From positions 542,501-606,500 of the forward strand of contig JAZKJV010007246.1 of the NCBI GenBank assembly GCA_037367405.1: a stretch of 64,000 bases of DNA. The letters are read 5' to 3'. The position numbers and the translations under genes are program-made. This document shows, piece after piece, positions 1 to 11,262 of this stretch. Every line of letters begins with the position of its first letter. Within the stretch, counting starts at the first letter, position 1. The stretch is from Ottelia alismoides (lineage: Eukaryota > Streptophyta > Magnoliopsida > Alismatales > Hydrocharitaceae). A model generated the notes under the pieces. The model made no database searches. It was given only the letters and a program-made list of their open reading frames with translations, and was not told the origin of the DNA.

Positions 1-3000
1 TGGTTATTCATCATATTTTTAACCATTTGGATGAAATTGTTGACTTCTTTAGTCAAATCATCCTCTCTCTGATTAATCTGAGCCATGTCATCCTCTATCA
101 TCTCATGACCTGGAGATGAATGATTGTGCTCATCATGAATGACTCTAGTATGCAATCTTTAGTCAAGTAATAGTCATTCTCAATGGTAGTGGCTTGATCA
201 TGAGTACTATTTACTTGACTCTGAATCTCAAATGTCTCATCGAAGGAAAACTGATCGTACTCAGGAAGAGAGTCACCCAGAGTAGGAGATGGTTCAAAAA
301 AAGAATTCTCAATCATAATCGGGAATCATGCTTCTTTGTAAAATTCAGTTATGCTTACGTCCATCCTCAAATTCACTCATCCATTGTTTCCACGTAATAA
401 TCATTTGATTATGCAAGAAGTTGATATCTTTAAAATTCAATTGCATAAGGAGTGGGTGGAGATGAAGATGTTCGGAATTCTGTTATGTAAGCTCGACCCA
501 CAGAGCCTGTGTATGAATACCAATATTCTGACATCTTCAAAAATGAATGTGAATGAATTATGAACCTCAATATGTGTATATAAGTGAAATGGGCTTTGAA
601 AGAACGTAATTCAATATAATGAAAATCCCAAATTCACAAACTTCACACAATGAAGGCCGTAAAATTTCGGTCGATTGTCTTTTTAATTTTAAATTAGTGA
701 TAAAACAATCTTTGAATCCCTTACACCTAGGTGTGTCTCCCTAACGCCCACATGTAGCTCTACTTACCCTTAATCAAAGGAGTGATCTACTCGGGATGCC
801 ATGTTATATCACATCCCTAAAGGGAATAGAATATGGGCACATTTAGAACATCGACTATGCAAGGAGGAGAGTGCTTGCAGCTCCCAAATCTACAAGAAAA
901 ATACTTGAAGACTTGGGATGTAGGTCCAGGGTTTTGGTCTCTAACCTTACGATTATGTCCCCACCCACTCAAAGTTTGGGGTTATGTACTTGTGCATAAG
1001 GATGGAGATGCTCTCCCAAAATCATTGATGTTCAATTTTTATCCAATTTTAGTTAGTCAATAATGTTAGCATTTTCCTTATTTTAATTTGATTGTCACAT
1101 TAAATTTGAGTGGAGAATAAAGTACATACACACAAGGATTCCAATTTCCTCTAAATACTAGATAAGTGAAAACCAGGGGAAAATAAAAAAAACGATGCAG
1201 TGGGAAACATGGTGACGAATGTATAATAAGAGATGGACTACTTTACTCTTAATCTTTGTATAGGATACATAATAAAATCTCCCTAACAAATACGCCTGAT
1301 GCTTGCACAAGAAACTACACCTAGAATAAGAATTTCTATGAACAGGTGACAGAACAAATTAATTTGGCTACGTGTAATCCAATCTAGTATGTCTAATTAA
1401 TGTGAAAGTGTGGTCCTAAACCAACGAGCACAAAAATAAGCCTAGTATCTCTAATATCTATAGTGCAATCGTAGGACTAAGTCAATCACCACAAAAATCA
1501 GGGCATGATAGGTTGAATGTCTAGTCTGTGTACAAGCATGAACTTTCAAACAAAGACCATTGGACATAGGAAAATAATTACAAATTAATTAAAAAATTAA
1601 TAAAGAAAATTATTGTCTCTTTAAAATAAAAGTAGAAACAAAATTCTTTCGTACCTCCTTAGCAGGCTAGGTCCATAGAGTCGCTTGCATTGATTGCTTC
1701 GATTTGTGCTGGCATCCGATAAAGCCGCTCTAAGTCACTAGGTGCCTCATATGAAAATTAAGAGAAATACACGTTAAAGAGATATTAATAAGAATATATA
1801 CAAAAATAAAGTAAATAAAAATACTGAGAAATAAATAGAGAAAAAAATACTAGAAGAATTGGGGTCAGACTTTCCGGGGATGGAAAACCCAAAGTTTTAG
1901 ATTATTAAAAAAGTTAGTCATGAACTGTATACCTCCACAACAATTGTGCTTGTAATTTTATCATCTTAATTGTTGTAGTCATGCAATTTAGGAACCAGAA
2001 AAAATAAGCACATCGAGAAATTATATAGAGAATCAATTTAAAATGCGATCGAGATTATTTATTTTACTTAGGTAAGTCCCAAGATCAAACTAAAGGAGGC
2101 AGAGTAAGAGTCAATAATTGATTATTAAATAATCTAGAAAATTAGGATTCGGAGGGAGATAATAATTTTTTGTATTTTTTTAAATTTATGGATTTTTAAA
2201 TCAGTAGAGGAAATTAGCTAATCAAGTAAATATGATGCATGATTTTATATATATTTTTGTGTAAATAAATAATGTTATGCTGTATGGTGATAAAGAAATA
2301 AATAAATGCAATTCTTTTTTACTTTTAAAAGAGGATGAAGTATGATGCAAGATGAATGTAGCAAGCCAAGGTAGTCAACTATATATTCAAGACAAGACAA
2401 TTTAATTCAATTATTTCATAACCCTTTGTCCCGTAACTAATCTCAGGTAAATGAATATTTAGTTAAACTATGTTCAATTTACCAAATTAATCTTCAGACA
2501 AATCACCGACTAATGAGAAATAATGAAATGATGACTCAAAAATGTGCTCGAAAATAAAAATAATTCCTTAAATAATTGAGGTTAAAAAATGTCTATAATA
2601 AAATATTTTAGCATGCCACGTGATAGAGAATAAAATAAGGATCAATTTGATATAATGAATAGAAAAATTTGACAAGTAATGCTCGACATATGATTATTTC
2701 AAGTTTAAGGGACTAAAATTAATTAAAATCAATGAATCTTTGTAGTTTGAACCTTCTGAGATGCTATTCTCCAAATTCAAAAAAATGATTGGGTTTCCTT
2801 ACAATTTACCCCTGTATGGGGGATGATTGTAATTTATAACAGTTGGGGGGGGGGGTAAAATTTCCCCTCGCACATGAGATACACATGAGGCGTGATTTGA
2901 TGCGAAATTTTGGACCTCCACGTATACGCTCCTAATCGCTTCAATTTTCCTGAGGCCCTTATCTTAGACGCTAACTTTGTGATAGATCTAGGTTGTGAAA
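1..3000. other. Unassigned AT-rich, probably decayed retroelement DNA
   Basis: No convincing gene is seen. On the minus strand at 98-316 there is a short acidic, Ser/Thr-rich open stretch of 72 codons that could be the edge of a Gypsy-type gag, but no zinc knuckle or conserved gag motif is visible. Around 2067-2082 the string ttttacttaggtaagt occurs; a closely related string lies in the LTRs of the minus-strand element B (near 24037 and 40975). This hints that the stretch is the left part of another minus-strand Gypsy element. A run of 11 G lies at 2845-2855. No LTR ends, primer-binding site or target duplication could be defined. Confidence 0.3.
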
Positions 3001-5258
3001 CTGATGCTTGATCAATAATTCTTATTTAGGAGCATCTAAATGGATACTCCTCCATGTGGAACTCCACGTGGAAGCTTGATCAAACTGTATGCCCTAGACC
3101 TCACCTTCCTTCTTCAATGGAGACCTAACGATCCAACCTTGGATGGCTTGTTCTTCATCGACTTGTTGGTCATATGAAGGTGAGTGGTAATCCTATATGG
3201 TGGTGGGGAGGAGTGAGGTGGTGGATGGTGGTGCAAGGTAGAAGAAGAAGCAGGGAGGAAGGAGGTGGTTGTGCCTTCATCGATGGTGAATGGATTGCAG
3301 AAGATTTAGAAGGTGGCAAGGCAAGAAGAAGAAGAATAGGGGGATTTGATCTTCTAATGTGGAAGAGGAAGAGGCCTTCGCCTCCTATTCTTAGAGCTTG
3401 AAGCCGCAGGCATCACGAGAACTCCACTTTCCGTGTTTGGAGTGGCCTGCCCTCTACCCCCCCTCTTTCCACAATGGTTGGTTATCTGGCCTCCCACCCT
3501 CTGCATCAAGGATTTTCTATCTGATGATAAATACCTGATCCATAACGAACTGAGAAGCGGATTGAGCCTACGAGATGGAGATGCTTTTTTAGCTAGGACT
3601 TCCCGACGGCTTTAGGCTAAGATCAGATAAGCATGTCAAAAGTCATAAGGGTTTTCTTCTTACTGATAGAATCTGAAATCATATTAGTAGTGTACGCTAG
3701 AGGCAATGTTGTTGTCTTCCTCGAAGCTAGTCGTAGTCGGCTCCTACACTCAGTAGTCGTCTATTTCTACCTATTCGAAGCAGTTCAAACCCGGCCAACC
3801 GGAGATGCGAGGGGGCTTGGCTGCGACCTCCTTGAAACTTGACTGCTTCTAGGACATGAGTAGCACAAAGGATAGCCTCCGGATCACGACTCAGAGTGGT
3901 TCTTGCCGAAGAGGCCAAAGTGTTATCACCACTTCTTCCTCATGGATCCACTATTAATTTTTGATTAGTAGCAGATATCATAATTAATTAGTACTAATGG
4001 ACTTTATAGAGTAAGAAAGAGAGGCAGAGGATGCATTGAGAGATTGAATTAGGTTTTGGTCATTAGACTATCGACGGAGATGGAGGGATAAGGGATGGAG
4101 GGATAAGGAGATGGAGGGATAAGGAGATGGGAACTTAGGTGATGGTGACAGAGTTTGTTGGAGGAGATGCAATTGTCAGCAAGGAGTGGATCATAATAGA
4201 GGTTTCAGGGGACAGGGTTAGGTAACGGAGTAGCTATGGCTGTTGGGTTTATCGTTGGTACGTTGTTTGGGCACGGAGGGGATGGTGGAGGTTGCAGGTG
4301 GATCTCCAGCCGTTGGTTGATCAAAAGATAAGGGGGAAGAGGGACGTTGAAGGAGAGGCAGACAATTGGGTAAAGGCCTCGGTGGAGAAAGGAGGAAGAG
4401 CGATGGAATTACAACCACCTTTGGATCCAATGATCCAATGGTGGAGGGAAGTCATGTTCAGTGCACATGACTAGCAAAAAGGGTTAGGCACGAGTAAGTA
4501 GGGCTATTGGATCAAAACCAATCCAACATCCTTTATTACGGGTGCTAGAAGACAAAAGGACGCTGACCAGAAGTGGAGTGGGTTGATCAGGGCGGGTGAG
4601 ATGGGCTAACGAGGAGATGACACATGACATTGACTATGACTTTAACTGTTGACCACTGCAAGGAATGAAGAAAAATAGATTAAAAATATCAAATGAACTC
4701 TGATACAAAAATAAACAACATGAAAATATTCATCTAAATATTATCTACAACATTCATGAAGGACCCAAATGCATATGAAATGATCTGTGCGAGTTGCATT
4801 CTTTTCTTGGTAATATCATATGTGTATAAATATCAAATTTTGAAGTTTTATTATTTTTATTTAGCTTTATGTAGTTGAAAAATGCATGAAAAAATCAAAT
4901 ATGATGTGAAATAATGTAATGTGGACAGAAATACATTTTCCTGGTATTGTCTTGAGTTAAGAAAATGTCAGAAAAATTAAGGAAGTGCATTATATAAAGA
5001 TGGAACAAGTTAGTAATCTCAAGTAAGAAGTGATATTTTTTATCGCCTTTCTAATGTTTTTATTTTTATTTCTACATAATTAATTAAAACATTAAATGAA
5101 ATAAATGAATGGAAAAGAAATAAAGCAAGAGGAGTTAAATATGTGCATAAAATGATAGGTCAAAATCAGAAAAAATGTATAATGCACAATAAGATTCTAA
5201 AAACTAAATTTCAGAAATAGATTCTGATTATTTTGAAATTGGTCTTGATTTGTAGATA
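3001..5258. other. Intergenic stretch, possible decayed LTR, no gene seen
   Basis: Open frames of 60-75 codons occur on both strands at 3174-3842 and 4218-4474, but they overlap, lack recognisable domains and lie in purine-rich DNA where stops are rare by composition. Base composition rises in GC from about 3100 to 4640, then becomes very AT-rich. The GC-richer part resembles in style the U3 of the Gypsy-type LTRs elsewhere in the window (minus-strand orientation), but no ends were found. I see no promoter or RNA gene. Confidence 0.3.
4076..4131 (+). repeat. Short tandem repeat, about 3.5 copies
   Basis: A unit of about 16-17 bp reading agatggagggataagg is repeated three times with small length differences, followed by a partial fourth copy. 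It is purine-only on the plus strand except for T. Confidence 0.85.
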
Positions 5259-5267
5259 TTTGAAATT

Positions 5268-5655
5268 GAGGAAAGGGAGCCTACTTTGTGAAGTAGGTAA
5301 CCTTACCTACTTCACATCCATTTTTTGCAATTTTTTATTTTTTTCGAAAAATACCACTGTGGATTTTCATAACTATATCCCTCGAATATGTCATTCAAAT
5401 TTCGTCAGAAACAGAGACTCCTACGGCCTCCAACTAGAACATGTAAAATACAACAAATCTGTGACCATTAAAAAATGACTGCCTGGATGGAAGCCGTAGG
5501 AGTCTCTGTTTCTGACGAAACATGAATGACATATTAAAGAGATATAATTATGAAAATCCACAGTGGTATTTTTCAAGAAAAAATAATTTTTTTTGCTACA
5601 AATAAATTTGAAGTAGGTAAGGTTACCTACTTCACAAAGTAGGCTCCCTTACCTC
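5268..5655. mobile_element. MITE, long terminal inverted repeats, Mutator-like
   Basis: This is a 388-bp foldback element. The left end gaggaaagggagcc and the reverse complement of the right end differ at one base, and complementarity continues inward for roughly 160 bp on each side, including ctactttgtgaagtagg and an inner block ending in ccgtaggagtctctgtttct. It is flanked by a perfect 9-bp direct repeat TTTGAAATT at 5259-5267 and 5656-5664, the duplication size typical of Mutator-superfamily insertions. It has no coding capacity. The outer arm has its own small inverted repeat (gaagtaggtaa / ttacctacttc). A diverged relative lies at 20787-21128. Confidence 0.9.
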
Positions 5656-5664
5656 TTTGAAATT

Positions 5665-6880
5665 ACATTAATTAAAGTAAGTATAGTGAAATTGGGTATC
5701 GTATGAGAAAGATACCAGTGTTTGTTGCTTTTTATCCCGAAATTAAGGTTCGTGTTTATTTCAGATATGTACAAGTTAGTACTTTTTTTGGATTTTTATT
5801 TGATTAAGGTTAGTGATATGTACACAATGAAGCCAAATTCATGTCAATTTTCTTAGCACGAATTAATTAAAAATGAGTGAAGTTAGGTACAAATTTGTAG
5901 ATGACTATGAATGCAGAAAGGATGCTAATTTATTGAAATTAATTATGAGTGCATGAAAGTAAATTTAACAAATGAATGAACCTAATTTCTCTGGGTGAAG
6001 CTATACTTTAAACTAATTAGGGTTATGAAAAACATATTCATTAGTAAAAAATATCGAAAGTCTAGGCTTGAGCTTATTATCCTAAACACAATAATTATAA
6101 AAAAATGAACGGGAGGCTAGATCAGAGGCTATATAACCTAGCCTTCACTCCATTCATTTATAGCCAGAGATAGTAGATTGTGTATGAATCATAAGTAGCA
6201 AAAGATCATGATTAGATGGTGATGATGATCAGAACACTCACTTCTAAAATGGATAGTAGATCAAATAGAAAAAATGATTTACAAGAAAGGGTAGTACAAG
6301 AACAATATCTAAAGAAGAAATTAGAGGAGAAGGAGAAGAGATTATACCTAATTTGATGGAGGAGATTGCATGTGGTGCTTGGGAGAAATCCATGTAGTCT
6401 TGATCTCATCTTTGTAGAACAACCTCACCGAAGCTCGGTCTTGGGTAGAGTTACCTCTAAATTCACCGCACTTCAACTTTTTGTACATCAGGAGCACTGT
6501 CACAATGCTCAAGGGAGAAACATATCACCGGAACATAGGAGGGAAAATGGAAAAATATGTCCTCCAACGGAACTTCGACTTAAATAGGATAGGGATTTGA
6601 TCATAAACTGCGGGTCAAATAGAGTGATTTGGTAGTGGGTGATGATATCACTACTATCTAGTTGAAGAATAACTTCTAGAAGAACTTATGATGGCGTGAA
6701 AAATTGGCGAAGAGAGAGGTGTAACAAAATGGAAGGTGAAGAATAAAGAGTTGACCGTTCAAGCATGCCAATTTCACTTGCTGACTCATTGTGGCACAAC
6801 CCAATGAATGACTGACCTTCTGATAAATCCCAGATTTATCAGCTTAATTAATTATATTTATCTTTCCTTGTATTTAATAA
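5665..6880. other. AT-rich intergenic stretch, no gene seen
   Basis: Nothing is recognisable as coding. Open frames at 6212-6409 (minus) and 6366-6587 (plus) are short and without known motifs. A TATA-like ctatataacc lies at 6130-6139, but no gene follows. The stretch may be a decayed LTR, but no ends were found. It forms the left flank of Copia element E1. Confidence 0.4.
6820..6842. other. Perfect short hairpin
   Basis: CTGATAAATC and its exact complement GATTTATCAG are separated by 3 nt (CCA), giving a 10-bp stem 38 bp left of the E1 target duplication. Function unknown; chance is possible in AT-rich DNA. Confidence 0.6.
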
Positions 6881-6885
6881 CAAGA

Positions 6886-9477
6886 TGTTGGACATGCGAG
6901 CCCATGGCTAGCCATTATGCAATAAATGTTATTGCGAATATCATTCCCTGATCAGAAATGAAGAATAAAGAATCTGCATAATACGTCCCTTAGTACAACT
7001 ATGGTTATGTACCATGGCCATCTTAATAATCATACAACTATTGATTCAATAATTGAATCATAGAGGCTGGTGCTTGGATGAATATCTAAAGGGTTAGATT
7101 GAGGACTCATCAAGCACCGTCAAATGATTGTTAAGAGATGATCTCCAGCCTGAGTAGGAGATGGCAATCCTTTCTCAAATAGGCTAATATCTGACTGACC
7201 TCTTGATGCAGGTCCTCTGCATAAGAATAGAGATTTGGAGGTGTCAGATTAGTTAGGTCAAAGAGTTGACCTAACGAGATCGAGATAACCAAAGTCCTAT
7301 ATCATATGCTGTCACGATACATGCATGCATCCTCTGACCGGAGATAGATGTGTTACTATATGTTTGAGTATGTACATTTGGCAGACAAATAGGTTGATGA
7401 CCTAACCAAGGTCCATACACTGGTGCACTGGTGTGCATATTAGGGCATACGAGTATTACGATCTCTCAAAGGGATCATACAGGTTCATTTACTGAACCGG
7501 AAGGCATGAGCTCACTCATGAGATATTTAGAAGAATCAAATTCTGTGTACGGTCGTCTCGCTTTGGAAGCTTGACTGAATTTGTAGGTTTGATATATACT
7601 TTTGGAAAGTATATGATCAAGACCGAGGTATGATATATGCTTTTTGGAAAGTATATGATCGGTACCGACTTCCAATGATTGAATGTGAAACTTACTAGTA
7701 AAAACCCTGAAGTAGATAGTACAAAGTTGATCTAAGACTTCTGGTTTATTCTGAGTCTTCCAGTATGCAGGATGTAAAGGTATTGGGAATACCTGAGGGT
7801 GATGTTATCATAAACGATTGTATAACCATGATGCTTCCATTCCTAGGGAGTGATGAAACGTGTCTGGATTTTAGTGACTCCTCTCAATAGAGAAGTAATC
7901 AGATCTTGGTCCAAATGTTAGACATTGATCTGAATGTGATTCAGATGCAATGAGAAGACTAGATTTGCGATCTTGATTTAATCAAGCATCTATGGGAGGC
8001 CCGCGATCTGGATTTGAGATATGATCTCAATATCCAAGTCACTATATCTGGAATAATACAATCATCCTGTCATTATCTCCAAGTATTCGCGGAGAAAGCA
8101 CATTATCCTAGAAAGAGTTCAAGATAATTTCATTGTTGATATGTGTAACCGAGCATTGAGAAAATTGATAATCAAATGTGATTTAATTATCATGAATAAT
8201 ATGAATTTGATTCATATTATAAGGAGAGTTATATAAGATAATAAAATATGATTTCATAGTCAAAGATGTGAATAATGTGAATGCGATTCATATTATTTGG
8301 GCACACGAGAATAGAGATCCAAGATGATTAAATGTGATTTCATTATCATGGATATGAATAATGTGGATAGCAATATCCATATTAGTCATATATATTATAA
8401 ATGTGATTTATAATATATAAGAGACAGCTATTTGTAATTTATATTTGCTAATTAAATGTTGATATGAATTGGATTCACATTGTACAATAAATTGAAAATG
8501 TAATTAACATTTTTATTTGGGTTGTGAATGCGATTCACAATTTTGCAATGGCAAGACTGGAATATTCGCAAAATATTTATGAATCATTTTTGTAAAATAA
8601 TTTACAACAAGTGTTGTTGTAAATCTTGGAGATTTCCATGGAATAATGTAATCTCATGAGATCTTATGAGATTGCATTAGATTGCCACCAAATCCAATAT
8701 TATGGAAGGAGGCAATCTTCATTCCAAAATCTCCATTCTTGATTGATTTAATTTGGGATTGATTTATATTGATTTATCAATATAGATTTAATCTAAATTA
8801 AATTAATTGTTGTTGGTTTTTACTAACACAAATCTTAGCCATTAAAAGAAACACAAATCAATGAGAGCCATTGGATTTGTGTTGCCCATGGATTGAGATC
8901 CATGGATCCCACCCCATTGCTCTTCTTTACAAATAATGAGAACATATCTCTCTCTCTCTCTTTCTCTCTCTACACTTCTACTCTCTCTCCCTCTCATGTG
9001 GCTGTCCACCATGGATGCCCTAGAGAGGTTCTCCATCGCCGCAGCGTTGTCGTTATGCTGCCTGATCGTTTACTCGTGGATCTCTATCTCCTTCGGTGTG
9101 CCTCGCTCGTGAAGAGGACATCTGATCTCTATGTTGAGATCAGGAGATCTGCCGCTTGGATCATCAACATGGATTGCGAGAAGCACATGTTTCATCAACA
9201 TGCTCGCAAGCGTCTCCTCCGTCAGATCGGACTTGAGACAAGAGGTCTCTTCGTTTAGAGACTCGATCACAACCATGCTTCAAGAGGTAACCCCATTACT
9301 TGTTTGTGGTTTAGACGAAATGATCCAAAAAGTGTGCTTGGATCATGTGGTTTCGTCACATAAAATTTTTTTAATTTCCGTTGCATCGAGAAACTATTGC
9401 AACTAGTCGCTCCCGATCGCATACGATGTGATCCTCACGCTTCCGTGATGCACTTCAGGATCTCGCCATATCCTTCA
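6886..9477 (+). repeat. E1 5' LTR (2592 bp), TATA box deleted
   Basis: It begins TGTTGGACATG and ends atatccttca two bases before the primer-binding site. It aligns along its whole length with the 3' LTR at 18150-20750. The 3' copy has a 22-bp segment holding tattataaaagg between catggatccc and accccattgc; here those two strings are joined directly at 8910/8911, so the core promoter is missing. A CT-rich tract follows at 8949-8992, then the U5 region with the conserved actagtcgct block near 9404-9413. At about 2.6 kb this is long for a Copia LTR. Confidence 0.95.
9011..9112 (+). CDS. 33-codon open frame in LTR, doubtful peptide
   Basis: An ATG in a favourable context (ccaccATGGat) opens 33 codons rich in Leu, Ile, Val and Ser, ending at TGA. 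The same frame with the same length is found in the E1 3' LTR (20285-20386) and in the solo LTR (11023-11124, minus). By hand count most differences between the two E1 copies fall on second codon positions and change residues, which argues against selection for a peptide. In this copy the frame is also open to an upstream ATG at 8936. It may be only an upstream open frame in the retroelement leader. Confidence 0.15.
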   Translation: MDALERFSIAAALSLCCLIVYSWISISFGVPRS

Positions 9478-9479
9478 AG

Positions 9480-9492
9480 TGGTATCAGATCC
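9480..9492 (+). promoter_or_regulatory. Primer-binding site of E1 (tRNA-iMet)
   Basis: tggtatcagatcc lies two bases after the LTR end. It differs at one base from the usual plant Copia site tggtatcagagcc, complementary to the 3' end of initiator-methionine tRNA, which primes minus-strand DNA synthesis. Confidence 0.95.
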
Positions 9493-10656
9493 TTAAGTCG
9501 GTGGTTTTGGATGCGAATCATGAACCGAGGACGACTTGGGGTCGTTAGGGTTTGCGAAAGTGTTGATGCATTTTATTTTGTATCTCTGTTTTGTCACTAT
9601 TTTCGGTACTGTTTAAATTTTTTAGACATGAAAATAAATTTTATTTTGTTCCCCATTAAATAAGGAAACTGTAAAATCTGAGTTTACATAATTTGGATTC
9701 CGTATGCTCAAGTTATGATCATTTTAGTAAACATGTATCCACTGTTTCGGGGATTACGGATCATGACGTAATTAAGATGTTAATTATGGATTTGAAACGC
9801 CTTGAAATCCATGCCAATCACTTAAGTTCTATTGTAAATTAAATTAGCAAACTTTAGAAACTTATTTTGCTTAATTTGGATTTAAATTGATTGATATATG
9901 GTATTTTTAGTAAGTGAGGGTCACTGCTGGAAATACTTTCCTAATCAAGAACTAGTGATTGTCATTTAATCAATTAGTGAAATTAAATTGTTTAATTTCC
10001 TGGAATAATTGTGCATAAATATTTGTGAAATATTTGATGATAATTATTTCCTTAAATGACATTGCCTTAACCAATATTTGATTAGATGTGATCTAGATCA
10101 CTAATTGGTTACATGATCTACATTCCAACAAACATGTTGCTTGAATAGGATTTGGGATTTGTTTAGCAAATCTCATTATAATATTAATCAAAATTGTTTT
10201 GATTATTATTATTTGGTATAATTTCGGTTGAAGAACCAATGATCATCTCAAGTACAAAGTGATCTATTTTGCATTGTCCTTTCCCGAGGTGGATATGGTG
10301 TCTAGTCGGGGAGCGTTGGGGTAGCAGGTTGCACCGTGTGCAGTCTGTCCCACTCTCGTCGGGACTGGCCATGACAACGGGTAGGGTTAGTATAATGCTT
10401 AATAAATCATGATGTATTTCTAATTATTAAAATTAGAAATAATACGTATTTGAGATAATATCATAATTCAAGTAACAATAAAGATTGTTTGTTGGATATT
10501 AATTGGATCACTAATTTAATATGATTAGATTAATTGGAATCCAATTAAAACTAAAACACTCTATTATGAATACAGATGTTATTTTCCTTGGAAGAATTAG
10601 TCATAATGAATATGCTTCATAATGATTAATTAGAATTTGAATATGATATGGAGGAT
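9493..10656 (+). other. E1 untranslated leader, first part
   Basis: This is non-coding leader between primer-binding site and gag, clearly related to the leaders of E2 (47960-49640) and E3 (minus, 31515-33323). Shared blocks include gttccccatt, a block around 10285-10380 containing ggtggatatggtg and ggccatgacaacgggtag, and agttatgatc-like AT-rich spacers. It is interrupted at 10656 by a solo LTR. Stops occur in all frames; no gene is seen. Confidence 0.8.
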
Positions 10657-11022
10657 TGAAGGATATGGTTAGATCCTCAAGTGCATCAAGGAAGCGTGAG
10701 CATCGTATTGAATACGACGAAGAACGACTAGTCACACTAGTTGTTCTATGCAGCGGAAATTTACAAAAAATCTTGTGACGAAACCACATGATCCAAGAAC
10801 ACTTCTCGGATCATTTCGTCTAAACCACAAACAAGTAATAGGATTACCTCTTTAAGCATGGTTGCGATCGAGTCTCTAAATGAAGAGACCTCCTGTCTCA
10901 AGTCCGATCCGACGGAGGAGACTCTTGCGAGCGCGGGGATGAATCGCGTGCTTCTCGCAATCCATGTTGATGATCCAAGTGGCATATATCCTGATCTCGA
11001 CACACGAGATCCAACATCTTCT

Positions 11023-11124
11023 TCACGAGCGAGGCGCACTAAAGGAGACGGAGATCCACGAGCAAACGATTGAGAAACATAACGAGGACGCTGCAGCAAT
11101 GGAGACTCCCTCTAGGGCATCCAT
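11023..11124 (-). CDS. 33-codon open frame in solo LTR, doubtful peptide
   Basis: This is the minus-strand counterpart of the small frame at 9011-9112, with the same length, the same ATG context (ccaccATGGat) and the same C-terminal region ending in Ser-stop. It lies about 130 bp downstream of the TATA box of this LTR. Its integrity in three LTRs is noted, but 102 bp can stay open by chance. Confidence 0.15.
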   Translation of the reverse strand: MDALEGVSIAAASSLCFSIVCSWISVSFSAPRS

Positions 11125-11165
11125 GGTGGACGACCATGAGAGAGGAAGAGAGAGGGCTGATGTGT

Positions 11166-11172
<7 letters not shown>

Positions 11173-11210
<38 letters not shown>
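11173..11210 (+). repeat. (GA)n microsatellite in solo LTR
   Basis: About 19 GA dinucleotides form a long clean tract; on the sense (minus) strand this is the CT tract that follows the TATA box in all LTRs of the family. Confidence 0.95.
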
Positions 11211-11214
<4 letters not shown>

Positions 11215-11253
11215 TGTTCTCTTGTGTGTAAAGAAGAGAAATGGGGTGCCTCT

Positions 11254-11262
11254 CCTTTTATA
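11254..11262 (-). promoter_or_regulatory. TATA box of solo LTR
   Basis: On the minus strand tataaaagg precedes the CT tract at the same relative place as in the E1 3' LTR. It is an intact core promoter that would fire leftwards. Confidence 0.7.

Noticed and set aside
2845..2855. Run of 11 G as a possible signal
   Set aside because: A single homopolymer in intergenic DNA, with length likely affected by slippage or sequencing; nothing around it supports a function.
3174..4474. Several open frames of 60-75 codons on both strands that might be a small host gene
   Set aside because: They overlap, have no recognised domain, no intron or promoter logic, and repeats such as the agatggagggataagg tract. 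Composition explains the lack of stops.
9070..9276. Minus-strand open frame resembling frames at 10858-11073
   Set aside because: It is the antisense shadow of the U5 region, repeated because the LTR is repeated.
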